NCBI RefSeq assembly: GCF_027706725.1
Contig: NZ_JAQFWQ010000069.1
Location: forward strand, 1 to 38,008
Reading direction: 5' to 3'
DNA length: 38,008 nt
Source: Nocardiopsis endophytica
Lineage (GTDB): Bacteria > Actinomycetota > Actinomycetes > Streptosporangiales > Streptosporangiaceae
In this document: positions 10,974 to 18,617 of the stretch, in pieces
Numbering within the stretch: position 1 is the first letter of the stretch
Layout: each line of letters begins with the position of its first letter
Notes under the pieces: generated by a model
The model's input: only the letters and a program-made list of their open reading frames with translations
Database searches by the model: none
What the model was told of the DNA's origin: nothing
Program-made: the position numbers and the translations under genes

Positions 10974-11981
10974 GTGAGCGGTGCTGTCCCGAGCGGTTTC
11001 CTCGCTCTGCCGAGTGTCGACCCGGTGCTCGCCCGCGAGGTCCAGGACGACCTGGAGCGGGTCGAGGAGGTGCTGCGGGACACGGTCGAGGCCAGCGACC
11101 CGCTGCTCCGCGAGGCCGCCGCCCACCTGCTGGAGGCGGGCGGCAAGCGGTTCCGCGCGACGCTGGTGCTGCTGGCGGCCCGGTTCGGCGAGGCCGCGGA
11201 CAACCCGGAGCTGGTCCCGGCCGCCGCCGTGGTGGAGCTCACCCATGTGGCCACCCTCTACCACGACGACGTGATGGACGAGGCGGAGATGCGCCGCGGC
11301 CACACCAGCGCCAACCAGCGGTGGGGCAACTCCATCGCCATCCTCACCGGCGACTTCGTCTTCGCCCGCGCCTCGGAGATGCTCGCCGACCTGGGCACCG
11401 ACGCGGTGCGGCTGCAGGCCCGCACCTTCGGGCGGCTGGTGCAGGGGCAGATCCTGGAGACCGCCGGACCCGCCGAGGGCACCGACCCGCTCGACCACTA
11501 CATGCAGGTGATCGCGGACAAGACCGCCTCGCTCATCGCCTCCTCGGCCCGGTTCGGGGCCACCTTCGGCAGGGCGGAGCAGGAGGTGGTCGAGGCCCTC
11601 ACCCGCGCGGGCGAGGCGCTGGGGATGGCCTTCCAGCTCTCCGACGACATCCTGGACGTGGCCGGTGACTCCCGCGAGTCGGGCAAGACCCCCGGCACCG
11701 ACCTGCGCGAGGGCGTGCTCACGCTGCCGATGTTCCACGCGCTGCGCGGCACCGACCCGGCCGACGCACGGCTGCGGTCCCTGCTCGGGCGGCCCCTGGA
11801 CGAGGAGGAGGCCCAGGAGGCGCTCGCGCTGCTGCGCGCGCACGAGGCCATGGGGCTGGCGCGCGCGGAGATGCGCGGATGGGCCGACCGGGCCCGCGCC
11901 GAGCTCGCCCCCCTGCCCAAGGGCCCCGCGCGCGAGGCGTTCGAGGCCCTGTGCGACTACGTGGTCGAGCGCACGGGCTGA
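10974..11981 (+). CDS. Long-chain polyprenyl diphosphate synthase
   Basis: Trans-isoprenyl diphosphate synthase that extends an allylic diphosphate with isopentenyl diphosphate. The 335-residue product has both aspartate-rich Mg-binding motifs, DDVMD at residues 98-102 and DDILD near residue 222, with AGGKRFR (55-61) for isopentenyl diphosphate binding and the RRGH basic patch after the first motif. Two small residues and no bulky aromatic precede the first motif, consistent with a long-chain product, though exact chain length cannot be read. Placement right after complex I suggests it makes the menaquinone side chain. GTG at 10974 has GGAG 7 nt upstream; an in-frame GTG at 10959 is an alternative. 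The gene has its own upstream gap of about 220 bp. Confidence 0.9.
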   Translation: MSGAVPSGFLALPSVDPVLAREVQDDLERVEEVLRDTVEASDPLLREAAAHLLEAGGKRFRATLVLLAARFGEAADNPELVPAAAVVELTHVATLYHDDVMDEAEMRRGHTSANQRWGNSIAILTGDFVFARASEMLADLGTDAVRLQARTFGRLVQGQILETAGPAEGTDPLDHYMQVIADKTASLIASSARFGATFGRAEQEVVEALTRAGEALGMAFQLSDDILDVAGDSRESGKTPGTDLREGVLTLPMFHALRGTDPADARLRSLLGRPLDEEEAQEALALLRAHEAMGLARAEMRGWADRARAELAPLPKGPAREAFEALCDYVVERTG

Positions 11982-11994
11982 GCGCGCCGTCCCC

Positions 11995-12060
11995 GCGTTG
12001 ATCTCGACGGAAGTGCTGTCATTCCGGCGGTTTTGGCAGCACTTCCGTCGAGATCATCGC
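11995..12060. repeat. Large inverted repeat (20-bp perfect arms) after the polyprenyl synthase
   Basis: The arm TGATCTCGACGGAAGTGCTG at 11999-12018 is matched perfectly by its reverse complement at 12037-12056, with an 18-nt loop. Four more outer positions on each side (GCGT and TCGC) extend the pairing with one mismatch, giving 23 of 24 paired. There is no T-run. It could end transcription of the synthase gene, but the arms are much less GC-rich and longer than the other terminators here, so a dispersed repeat or a miniature mobile element is equally possible. Confidence 0.8.
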
Positions 12061-12209
12061 CTGGTGGGCGGCGGTGCGGGGGCCACGGGACCAACGCGGG
12101 GGGAAGAGCGGGTAAGGCCCTGGCAATGACCCGCCGTGGCGGGTATGAATCCGTGGCGTGTGGGGAAACACCGCATCTGACCAGGCATGATGCCGGGGAA
12201 GTTGCGGGG

Positions 12210-12668
12210 GTGGACGCCGTGGAGGACTACACGGGGGCACGGCGGCTGATCGGGCACCGGTTGCTGGACCGGGACGGCACCGCCGTCGGGCGGATCGGGC
12301 AGGTCTTCTTCGACGACCGCACCCGCGAGCCGGCGTGGGTGACGGTGCGCACCGGGGTGTTCGGCACCGGGGAGAACTTCGTGCCGCTGCGCGGGGCGCA
12401 TCCCGTCGACGAAGGGCTGCGGGTGCCCTTCGACGCCGAGACCATCCGCTCCGCGCCGAGCTTCTCCGTCGACCGGCACATCTCGGTCGAGCAGGAGGAC
12501 GCGGTGTTCGAGCACTACGGCCTGGCGCCGGAGGTGCCCGGGCCGCGTGAGCCGTACCGGCCGCGCGGGCGGCACCGCAAGCCGGAGCCGGGGGAGGCCG
12601 CCCCGGCGGGCGGGCGCCGCGGGGACCCCGGCGACCCGGGCGAGGAGCAGGTGGATCAGTTGGGCTGA
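12210..12668 (+). CDS. PRC-barrel domain protein
   Basis: The 152-residue product begins with a PRC-barrel-like fold: RLIGHRLLDRDGTAVGRIGQVFFDDRTREPAWVTVRTGVFGTGENFVPLRGA is the usual strand pattern of proteins paired with DUF2382 stress proteins. The C-terminal third is hydrophilic, rich in Pro, Gly and Arg, with no recognised domain. The function in actinomycetes is unknown; PRC-barrels act in ribosome maturation and photosynthetic complexes elsewhere. GTG at 12210 has GGGGAAG 8 nt upstream; an in-frame ATG at 12126 would add 28 unconserved-looking residues. The 3' end overlaps the convergent rarD gene by 13 bp. Confidence 0.75.
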   Translation: MDAVEDYTGARRLIGHRLLDRDGTAVGRIGQVFFDDRTREPAWVTVRTGVFGTGENFVPLRGAHPVDEGLRVPFDAETIRSAPSFSVDRHISVEQEDAVFEHYGLAPEVPGPREPYRPRGRHRKPEPGEAAPAGGRRGDPGDPGEEQVDQLG

Positions 12669-13630
12669 GCCGCCGGGCGGTCCCCGGTACCGGAGCCGTC
12701 CGCCTCGGCCGCCTCCTGAGCCGCCTTCGACTCCTTGCCGCGCTCCGGACGCGGGTTGCGCCGGGCGTTGCGGAGCATGTCGGTGGCGAAGACGACGAGG
12801 GCGACCCAGACGATCCCGAAGCCGATCCAGCGGCTGAGCGGCAGCGGCTCGTCGAAGATGAGCCAGGCGAAGAGGAACTGCATCACCGGGACCACGAACT
12901 GCAGCAGCCCGATCATGCTGAGCGGGATGCGGCGGTTGGCGGCGCCGAAGCACATCAGCGGGACGGCGGTGGCCAGCCCGCTGCCGATGAGCAGGGCGGT
13001 GTGCGCGGGGGACAGGGAGGCGAAGGTCCCGGCGCCCGACGACTCCAGGTGCACCACGTAGGCCAGCGCCGGGAGCAGCATGAGCAGCGTCTCGACGGTG
13101 AGGCTCTGCAGCCCGTCGAGCGTGGTGAACCGCTTGACCAGGCCGTAGGTGGCGAAGGAGAGCGCCATCCCGAGGGAGTACCAGGGCACGCCGCCGTAGG
13201 CGTAGGTGAGCACCGCGACCGCGGCGGCGCCCAGCGCGATCGCGGTCCACTGGGCGGGGCGCAGCCGCTCGGAGAAGACGACCACCCCGAGCACCACGCT
13301 CACCAGCGGGTTGATGAAGTACCCCAGGGCGGCCTGGGAGGTCTGCCCGGAGTTCACGGCGACGATGAACAGGCCCCAGTTGGCGGAGATGACCGCCGCC
13401 GCGGCACTGAGCACGAGGAGCTGCCGGGGCGTGCGCAGGGCGGCCAGGATCGGCCGCCAGCCGCGCTTGAGCGACAGCAGAAGCCCTACGACCAGCAGGG
13501 ACCACACCATCCGGTGGGCGAGGATCTCCAGCGGTGCGGAGGGTTCGAGCAGGGGCCAGTAGAGAGTGGTCAGGCCCCACATGAGGTAGGCGCTGGCCCC
13601 GAAGAGCACGCCGCGATCGGTCTCGGACAC
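12656..13630 (-). CDS. rarD: RarD-type EamA permease
   Basis: Ten-helix drug/metabolite transporter superfamily member of the RarD (EamA) family; the substrate is unknown for most members. The 324-residue product has the hallmark N-terminus GVLFGASAYLMWGLTTLYWPLLEPSAPLEILAHRMVWSL and FFSERLRPAQW-like loops between two five-helix halves. The C-terminal 40 residues are a hydrophilic tail. GTG at 13630 is the start; upstream, GGAAACATC gives only a weak ribosome-binding site. The gene converges on the PRC-barrel gene and overlaps its 3' end by 13 bp. Gene symbol given by family resemblance only. Confidence 0.85.
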   Translation of the reverse strand: MSETDRGVLFGASAYLMWGLTTLYWPLLEPSAPLEILAHRMVWSLLVVGLLLSLKRGWRPILAALRTPRQLLVLSAAAAVISANWGLFIVAVNSGQTSQAALGYFINPLVSVVLGVVVFSERLRPAQWTAIALGAAAVAVLTYAYGGVPWYSLGMALSFATYGLVKRFTTLDGLQSLTVETLLMLLPALAYVVHLESSGAGTFASLSPAHTALLIGSGLATAVPLMCFGAANRRIPLSMIGLLQFVVPVMQFLFAWLIFDEPLPLSRWIGFGIVWVALVVFATDMLRNARRNPRPERGKESKAAQEAAEADGSGTGDRPAAQPN

Positions 13631-13666
13631 CCCAGCAGCCTAGAAGGAAACATCCCATGAGGGGTA

Positions 13667-13693
13667 GTTAGATCTGCTAACGACCGGCGTTAG
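13667..13693. promoter_or_regulatory. GTTAG/CTAAC inverted repeats upstream of rarD
   Basis: GTTAG (13667-13671), CTAAC (13677-13681) and GTTAG (13689-13693) alternate with 5- and 7-nt spacers, forming two overlapping dyads 37-63 bp before the rarD start. The position fits an operator, but no regulator is encoded next to it and no clear -10/-35 pair was found. Confidence 0.3.
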
Positions 13694-13716
13694 TAAAGGT
13701 GACGGATGTATGCGCA

Positions 13717-13752
13717 GGTGGAGGCGGTGCCCCGGCGGGCACCGCCTCCACC
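13717..13752 (-). terminator. Hairpin terminator after the serine hydrolase gene
   Basis: GGTGGAGGCGGTGCCC at 13717-13732 pairs perfectly over 16 bp with 13737-13752 around a CGGC loop. It starts 14 nt after the stop of the minus-strand hydrolase gene and has no T-run. Confidence 0.75.
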
Positions 13753-13765
13753 GGCATGTCCGGCG

Positions 13766-15739
13766 TCACACGCCCGGCAGCACCACCAGCCCATAGGCCA
13801 GGGCGAGGGCCGACAGCAGCGCCAGCCCCGCCGCCACCAGCGTGTAGTGGACGCGGGCGGCCGTGCCCCACCAGCCCCGCACCCAGGCGGGGACCGCGAG
13901 CACGGCGGCAACGGCGGTCAGCGGGAGCGCCACCGTCATCGGGGCCAGCAGCAGCGGCGGGTAGGGCGGGAAGAGCGGGGTGCCGGGGCCGAAGCCGTGC
14001 ACCGCCAGGGTGATGCCGGAACCGGCGACCAGGGCGGCGCTCAGCACCCCGGCCAGCAGGGCCGCGAGGCGGGCGGAGACGGCCATGGGCGGCGCCTCGG
14101 CGGCGGCGCGGCGCCCCCGGAGCAGGCGCACACCGGCGGCGACCGGCCAGGCCAGCGCCGACAGGGCGAGGACGAGGGCGACCGCGGCCGCCGTGCCCTG
14201 GATGAGGGCGTCGCGGTACCAGGGGACGCGTTCGAGGGCCGCCATGGGGGCGTGGTCGTAGCCCGCTGCGACGACCTCCCCATCCTTCTCGATGAAGACC
14301 AGCTCGCGCCCCTCCTCGGAGCGGAAGACGCCGTCGCCGACGGGTGTCCACTCCGTGGTGCCGGTCATCAGGTCGCTGGTCACGAGAAGGTCGTCGCCGG
14401 CCCGGACCCGGGTCTGGAGCGCGGAGTAGAAGGCCAGCACGGGCTCGCGCGGGGGGATGCGGGTCATGGAGTAGGTGCCGCTGTAGCGCTCCAGTCCGCC
14501 CTCCGCGGCGCCCGCGCCCCCGCCGTCCCGGGGCGCGGCGCCGTGGAACTCCTCCAGGTACTCGCGGACCAGGTCGTCCCGGAGGGTGAACATCCCTTCG
14601 CCGGTCCCGTCTCCGTTGGCGGCGACGTAGATCCCGGCGCCGTCCTCGGGCACGATCGCGTACTGGGTGTGCAGGCCGGAGCCGTCGCCGCCGTGGCCGA
14701 CCACGCGGGGGCCGTCCGCGCGGACCTCCCAGGCGCCGTAGCCGCTGCCGGTGAGGCGCTCGTCGTTGGCGGCCTGCCGGTCGAGCATGGTGCGCACGGC
14801 GCCGTCGGCGAGCACGTCCCGCCCGGCGGGTCGCTCGCGCAGCAGCTCCAGCATGAAGACGCCCATGTCGGCCGGGGTGGTGAAGGCCCCGCCGGCGGGG
14901 GAGGGGTTGATGTGCTCGTGCTGGAGGGGTTCGCGGCCGCCGTCCCCGGAGCCGTACACGGCGGGGATCTCCAGGCGCTCACCCAGGGAGTCCGGGTCGC
15001 CGAACGCGGTGTGGTCCATACCCAGGGGTTCGAAGAGCGTGCGGCCGATGTGGTCGCCGTACGGCTCGCCGGTCACCTCCTCGATGATCCGTCCGGCCAT
15101 GGCGTACCCGTAGTTGGAGTAGGCGGTGTAGCCGCCCGGCGGGGCGATCCGGTCGGGCCGGTACTCGGCGACGTACCGGTCGAGGGGGAGCAGGTCGGCC
15201 TCGGACGGCGCCTCCATCCCGTCGAGCTGCTCGGCGAAGCCCGCGGTGTGGGTGAGGAGGTTGTGGACGGTTACGGGGCCGCGCGGGTCGTCCGGCAGCC
15301 GTTCCTCCTCGGGGAGGTAGGTGTTGACGTCCGCGTCGAGGTCCACCTCGCCCTCCTCGGCCAGCGACACCAGGGCGGCGCCGATGAAGGACTTGGCGAT
15401 GGACGCGGTGGGGAAGGCGGTGCGGTCGGGGTCGACGGGCGCGCCGGTCTCCAGGTCGACGGCCCCGTAGCCGTCGGCGACGAGCATCTCCCCGTCGCCG
15501 ACGACGGAGACGCCGACGCCGGGGACGTCGTACTCGTCCATGAGCGCGGGGACCCGCTCGTCGAGGAAGGCGCGGACCGCCTCGGCGTCGGGGGCGCCGT
15601 CGGCGCTCGCGGCGGTCGGGCCTGTCGACGGGGTGGTGGACGCGGCGGCCGGCGCCGCGTCCACAGGGGCCAGGGTGATCGCCGCCGGTATCGCCAGGGC
15701 GAGCGCGGCGGCCGCCGGTGCGGTGGTCGGGAAGGACAT
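13766..15739 (-). CDS. Serine beta-lactamase-family hydrolase with membrane C-terminus
   Basis: Penicillin-binding-protein-like serine hydrolase (class C beta-lactamase fold). The 657-residue product starts with an export signal (hydrophobic residues 8-25, Ala-rich cleavage region). The catalytic set is visible: SIAK at 113-116 (nucleophile Ser and general-base Lys), YSN at 207-209, and HGG near residue 345. After the hydrolase domain (about 50-420) and a beta-rich region, the last ~150 residues hold about four transmembrane helices. Members act as esterases, D-amino-acid peptidases or on cell-wall peptides; the substrate cannot be predicted. ATG at 15739 has GGAGG 5 nt upstream. The gene is divergent from the hipB-like gene. 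Confidence 0.9.
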   Translation of the reverse strand: MSFPTTAPAAAALALAIPAAITLAPVDAAPAAASTTPSTGPTAASADGAPDAEAVRAFLDERVPALMDEYDVPGVGVSVVGDGEMLVADGYGAVDLETGAPVDPDRTAFPTASIAKSFIGAALVSLAEEGEVDLDADVNTYLPEEERLPDDPRGPVTVHNLLTHTAGFAEQLDGMEAPSEADLLPLDRYVAEYRPDRIAPPGGYTAYSNYGYAMAGRIIEEVTGEPYGDHIGRTLFEPLGMDHTAFGDPDSLGERLEIPAVYGSGDGGREPLQHEHINPSPAGGAFTTPADMGVFMLELLRERPAGRDVLADGAVRTMLDRQAANDERLTGSGYGAWEVRADGPRVVGHGGDGSGLHTQYAIVPEDGAGIYVAANGDGTGEGMFTLRDDLVREYLEEFHGAAPRDGGGAGAAEGGLERYSGTYSMTRIPPREPVLAFYSALQTRVRAGDDLLVTSDLMTGTTEWTPVGDGVFRSEEGRELVFIEKDGEVVAAGYDHAPMAALERVPWYRDALIQGTAAAVALVLALSALAWPVAAGVRLLRGRRAAAEAPPMAVSARLAALLAGVLSAALVAGSGITLAVHGFGPGTPLFPPYPPLLLAPMTVALPLTAVAAVLAVPAWVRGWWGTAARVHYTLVAAGLALLSALALAYGLVVLPGV

Positions 15740-15799
15740 GGGAGCCTCCGGAGGGGGCGGCGTTGACTCCCTCCGAACGTAGGCTCGCACCCCGGCGCC

Positions 15800-15871
15800 G
15801 GGCAGTGAGCCAGGCGCCCGTCTCCGAGTGGGGGAGGCCCCACCCCGGCCCCTGGGGCGGGCGCGAGCGGG
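15800..15871. repeat. Direct repeat, copy A, upstream of the hipB-like gene
   Basis: A stretch of about 70 bp is repeated in the same orientation at 16942-17012. The shared core runs from TGGGGGAGGCCCCACC to GGCCCCTGGGG, with a matching GCGCGAGCGG tail and a matching GGGC-GT-GCCAGG head. The core contains a short hairpin (TGGGG/CCCCA) and several G-runs. Copy A lies between the hydrolase start and the hipB promoter. Confidence 0.85.
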
Positions 15872-15894
15872 CGTGCGCCCAAGCCTGCCTCCGA

Positions 15895-15966
15895 TGTCCC
15901 TGTTCAAGGACAACTCACAGTTGTCCTCGTTCGAGGACATGCATACAATGTCCTCGAACGAGGACG
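15895..15966 (+). promoter_or_regulatory. Promoter with three operators for the hipB-like gene
   Basis: Three 18-bp sites of the form TGTCC-N8-GGAC(A/G) lie at 15895-15912, 15922-15939 and 15949-15966, spaced exactly 27 bp start to start. The middle site, TGTCCTCGTTCGAGGACA, is a perfect dyad. A -35 box TTGTCC (15921-15926) and a -10 box TACAAT (15944-15949) with a 17-bp spacer sit on the middle and right sites, so bound repressor would block the polymerase. E. coli HipB operators have the same architecture (TATCC-N8-GGATA). Autoregulation by the adjacent HipB-like protein is therefore inferred. Confidence 0.85.
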
Positions 15967-15977
15967 GAGTGGACGTG

Positions 15978-16376
15978 ATGCCGGAAGAGTTCACCCTGAC
16001 GGGGTGGTCGAAGCTCGGTGGTCTGGTCCGCGACACCCGGCTCTCCCAGGGGCTCAGCCAGTCGGCCCTGGCAGCCCGGGCGGGTGTCGCCCGCTCCTGG
16101 CTGGCCCGCGTCGAAGCGGGCCACCGCGGCGCCGAACTGGAGCCCCTCCTTCGGCTGCTCGCCGCCCTGGACCTCACCCTGACCCTGCGGTCGAACAGCG
16201 ACGAGCCACAGGCGCGACCGAGCCCCGACCGGAGCCGTGCCGTGTCCGGGCGGGAGCCGAGCACCCACCGGGACCCGCCGGACGCGGTCGGCGCTGCTCT
16301 GCGCGCGGACTCACAGGCGCGCCGGGCCTCCTGGGGCCTCCCGGGCGCCGGCAGCGGGGACGACCGCGATGACTGA
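15978..16376 (+). CDS. HipB-like XRE-family antitoxin/repressor
   Basis: Small DNA-binding protein of 132 residues. Residues 10-70 form a helix-turn-helix of the Cro/C1 type: LGGLVRDTRLSQGLSQSALAARAGVARSWLARVEAGHR, followed by LEPLLRLLAALDLTLTL, which is the typical HipB dimer strand. The last ~55 residues are a hydrophilic Arg/Asp/Pro-rich tail. ATG at 15978 has GGAG 8 nt upstream and lies downstream of the inferred transcript start; GTG codons at 15969 and 15975 are in frame. In HipAB modules this protein binds HipA and represses the operon. It overlaps the hipA fragment by 8 bp, as in intact hipBA operons. Confidence 0.87.
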   Translation: MPEEFTLTGWSKLGGLVRDTRLSQGLSQSALAARAGVARSWLARVEAGHRGAELEPLLRLLAALDLTLTLRSNSDEPQARPSPDRSRAVSGREPSTHRDPPDAVGAALRADSQARRASWGLPGAGSGDDRDD

Positions 16377-16890
16377 GCGCCTGGCCGTCCTGCTGTCGGG
16401 CCGAGTGGCGGGGCACCTGGAGCGCGCGGCCCCCGGTGACGATCCCACGTTCTCCTACACGGCCGAGTACGTGCGAAACGGCGAGGTGGCACTGTCCGCG
16501 CGCCTGCCCATCCAACGGGGCGCCCACCCGGCGAAGAGAGTCGGACCGTACCTGTTCGGGCTGCTTCCCGAGAACGAGGACGCCCGTGCCGCGTGGTCCG
16601 ATCAGCTCGGGGTCGCCGTGGACGACGCGTTCGGCATCCTCGCGGCGATGGGCTGGGACTGTCCGGGAGCCGTCCAGTTCTGTCGCGAGGAGGACCTGGA
16701 GGAGCTCCGGGCGCGCGAGGGTGAACACCGACCGGTCAGCGACACCGGGATCGCCGAGCGGATCAGCGCACTCGCCGGTGACGAGTCGTCCTGGACGATG
16801 CCCGGTGAACACTGGTCGTTGGGTGGGCAGCAGGAGAAGTTCGCACTCGCGAGGATCGACGGGCGTTGGCACACGGCCCATGGCAGCGCC
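16369..16890 (+). pseudogene. HipA kinase fragment lacking its catalytic core
   Basis: From ATG 16369, the first 174 codons match the HipA N-terminal subdomain (FSYTAEYVRNGEVALSARLP, GPYLFGLLPENE) and extend through SLGGQQEKFALA, the Gly-rich loop whose serine is autophosphorylated in E. coli HipA. Homology stops after HTAHGSA, where intact HipA continues with the segment bearing the ATP-binding lysine. The catalytic Asp residues and all of the C-terminal kinase lobe are missing. The frame stays open to 17289 but encodes unrelated sequence through the direct repeat and across msrA. HipA normally phosphorylates glutamyl-tRNA synthetase; this remnant cannot be an active kinase. Whether it still binds the HipB-like protein is open. 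Confidence 0.85.
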
Positions 16891-16941
16891 GTCATCTCCC
16901 GAAGCCGCTTGCCGTGGGGCCTCGTGAGGCGCCTCGAGGGC

Positions 16942-17012
16942 GGGCGGTCTGCCAGGTGCACGTTTCCGGATGGGGGAGGCCCCACCCCGGCCCCTGGGGG
17001 AAGCGCGAGCGG
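16942..17012. repeat. Direct repeat, copy B, between the hipA fragment and msrA
   Basis: Second copy of the repeat at 15800-15871, same orientation. The central ~30 bp (TGGGGGAGGCCCCACCCCGG onward) are identical; the left part differs at a handful of positions, and one base is missing before GCGCGAGCGG. It begins 51 bp past the point where hipA homology ends and stops 18 bp before the msrA start. Confidence 0.85.
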
Positions 17013-17029
17013 CCGGATACCGTGGAGGC

Positions 17030-17734
17030 ATGTTCGGGCAGAAGACCACCATGATCGACCCGGAGCGGGCGCTGCCCGGCCGGGACACCCCGATGCCGGT
17101 CCCGGAGCGCCACGAGGTGCTGGGGACCCCGCTCGCACCGCCGTACCCCGAGGGCAGCGCCATCGCCGACTTCGGCATGGGCTGCTTCTGGGGCGTGGAG
17201 CGCACCTTCTGGAGGCTGGGCGCCGAGCGCGGCATCATCACGACGGCGGTGGGCTACCAGGGCGGGTACACGCCCAATCCCACCTATGAAGAGGTCTGCA
17301 CGGGGCGCACCGGCCACACCGAGGCGGTGCGTGTGGTCTTCGACCCCCGGAAGATCTCCTACGAGGACCTGCTGAAGGTGTTCTGGGAGGGCCACGACCC
17401 GACGCAGGGCATGCGGCAGGGCAACGACGTGGGCACCCAGTACCGGTCGATGGTCCTGTACCACGACGAGTCCCAGCGCGCGGCGGCCGAGTCGTCGCGC
17501 GACGCGTTCCAGCCGGTCCTGAAGCAGGCCGGATACGGCCCCATCACCACGGAGATCGTGGAGGCCGGGCCCTTTTACTTCGCGGAGCCGTTCCACCAGC
17601 AGTACTTGAGCGACGCGAAGAACCCCAACGGCTATTGCGGCGTCGGCGGCACGGGGCAACACGTAGGTGACCCTTCCGGGTGGGGCTCGTGCCCTACCGG
17701 GGTCGCGCGCGTGGACGGCGAGTCCGGCCGCTGA
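17030..17734 (+). CDS. msrA: Peptide methionine-S-sulfoxide reductase
   Basis: Repairs methionine (S)-sulfoxide in oxidised proteins, using Cys52 of the GCFWG motif as nucleophile. The 234-residue product has the full MsrA domain (about 45-205: [55 protein letters not shown]). ATG at 17030 gives the usual [18 protein letters not shown] start, but GGAGG is only 1 nt away, so initiation may be weak. Oddly, the C-terminal segment that normally reads GGTGVSCP is split by about nine extra residues ([10 protein letters not shown] in place of V) before resolving Cys221. Its last 103 bp overlap the antisense HAD gene. Confidence 0.93.
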   Translation: MFGQKTTMIDPERALPGRDTPMPVPERHEVLGTPLAPPYPEGSAIADFGMGCFWGVERTFWRLGAERGIITTAVGYQGGYTPNPTYEEVCTGRTGHTEAVRVVFDPRKISYEDLLKVFWEGHDPTQGMRQGNDVGTQYRSMVLYHDESQRAAAESSRDAFQPVLKQAGYGPITTEIVEAGPFYFAEPFHQQYLSDAKNPNGYCGVGGTGQHVGDPSGWGSCPTGVARVDGESGR

Positions 17735-18387
17735 GCGGCGGAGAGGAGTCGCTCCACCAAGTGGAGGCGGCGCTCGGCCCTGGTGGTCAGTGAAGGCAGA
17801 ATGAGCGCGGCCACGCCCACGGCGGCGGCCCCGCCGTCATGAGTGTGCCGGTCACCGACCATCAGGGCCTCCTCCGGCCGGGCGTCCACCATGCCCAGAG
17901 CGGCCTCGAACAGGCGCGGATCGGGTTTCTCCGCCCCGTGCTCGCAGGAGAGCGCGTAAGCGTCGACGTGAGCATCGAGGCCGACGGCACGGAAGGCCGG
18001 CCGGATATCGACGTGCACATCGCTGACGATCGCGACCCGGACGCCAGCGGCGCGGGTCCGGGAGAGGAAGCCGAGGGCGTCGTCGGCGAACAGGTCGTTG
18101 AACGGGTCGGATTCGACCTCGTACAGGGCCGCGGCCAGGTCCGGGTCGATGTCCGCGTCGGAGAAGACGTCCATGAAGACGCGCCGGTGCAGTGCCGGGT
18201 CCGCGTCCATTCCCGGCGTGAGCAGGCGCCGACCGGCGTCCACCGCCTCAAGGCAAGCCGCGATCGGCGCGATGTCCGAAGGAGCCGCGGGTCTCGCCAA
18301 TCGTTCCAGGGCAGTGCCGATCCACTGTTCTTCGGTCAAGGGAACCGCCAGTGTGCCGCGCCAGTCCACTAGTAGCGCCGAGAACAT
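17632..18387 (-). CDS. HAD-family hydrolase
   Basis: Haloacid dehalogenase-like phosphatase of 251 residues. Motif I is VDWRGTLA with nucleophile Asp8, but the general acid/base position two residues later is Arg10 instead of Asp. Motif II is IVSDVH, motif III is the Lys in [12 protein letters not shown], and motif IV is [13 protein letters not shown]. The changed motif I residue may lower phosphatase activity; similar changes occur in dehalogenase-like or poorly characterised HADs. ATG at 18387 has AGGAAG 9 nt upstream; GTG at 18393 is in frame. The final ~33 residues are antisense to the end of msrA and look unconserved, so the overlap may reflect loss of an earlier stop. Confidence 0.82.
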   Translation of the reverse strand: MFSALLVDWRGTLAVPLTEEQWIGTALERLARPAAPSDIAPIAACLEAVDAGRRLLTPGMDADPALHRRVFMDVFSDADIDPDLAAALYEVESDPFNDLFADDALGFLSRTRAAGVRVAIVSDVHVDIRPAFRAVGLDAHVDAYALSCEHGAEKPDPRLFEAALGMVDARPEEALMVGDRHTHDGGAAAVGVAALILPSLTTRAERRLHLVERLLSAAQRPDSPSTRATPVGHEPHPEGSPTCCPVPPTPQ

Positions 18388-18576
18388 GCTCACCTACTTC
18401 CTGTAGGCCTGAATCCGCCGCGAAGGGTACATGGCGCGTGCGTTGTCGGCGGCACAGGCGCCAGCTGCCCGATCGGCGTGGCCCGCACCGACGGCTGACG
18501 GGCGGCCCACAGCCCCGATCCAGAAGAGCCCCGGGCGCTTGGAACAGAGGCAACACCGGGGCCTTCTCCGCCGGTA

Positions 18577-18604
18577 TGCCCTCGACGCCGTGGCGTCGAG
18601 GGCA
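18577..18604. terminator. Hairpin between DUF397 and HAD genes
   Basis: TGCCCTCGACGCC at 18577-18589 pairs perfectly with 18592-18604, with a 2-nt gap. It lies 13 nt after the stop of the minus-strand DUF397 gene and probably ends that transcript. The rest of the gap 18388-18617 shows no gene. Confidence 0.7.
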
Positions 18605-18617
18605 TCTCATCGAATCG

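Noticed and set aside
16369-16890. Considered a HipS-like protein of a three-part HipBST system.
   Set aside because: No HipT kinase gene follows, the fragment is longer than HipS and includes the phosphorylation loop of the kinase part; truncation of an ordinary HipA fits better.
16891-17289. Continuation of the hipA frame into msrA.
   Set aside because: The sequence after HGSA has no HipA similarity and overlaps the certain msrA gene in a different frame.
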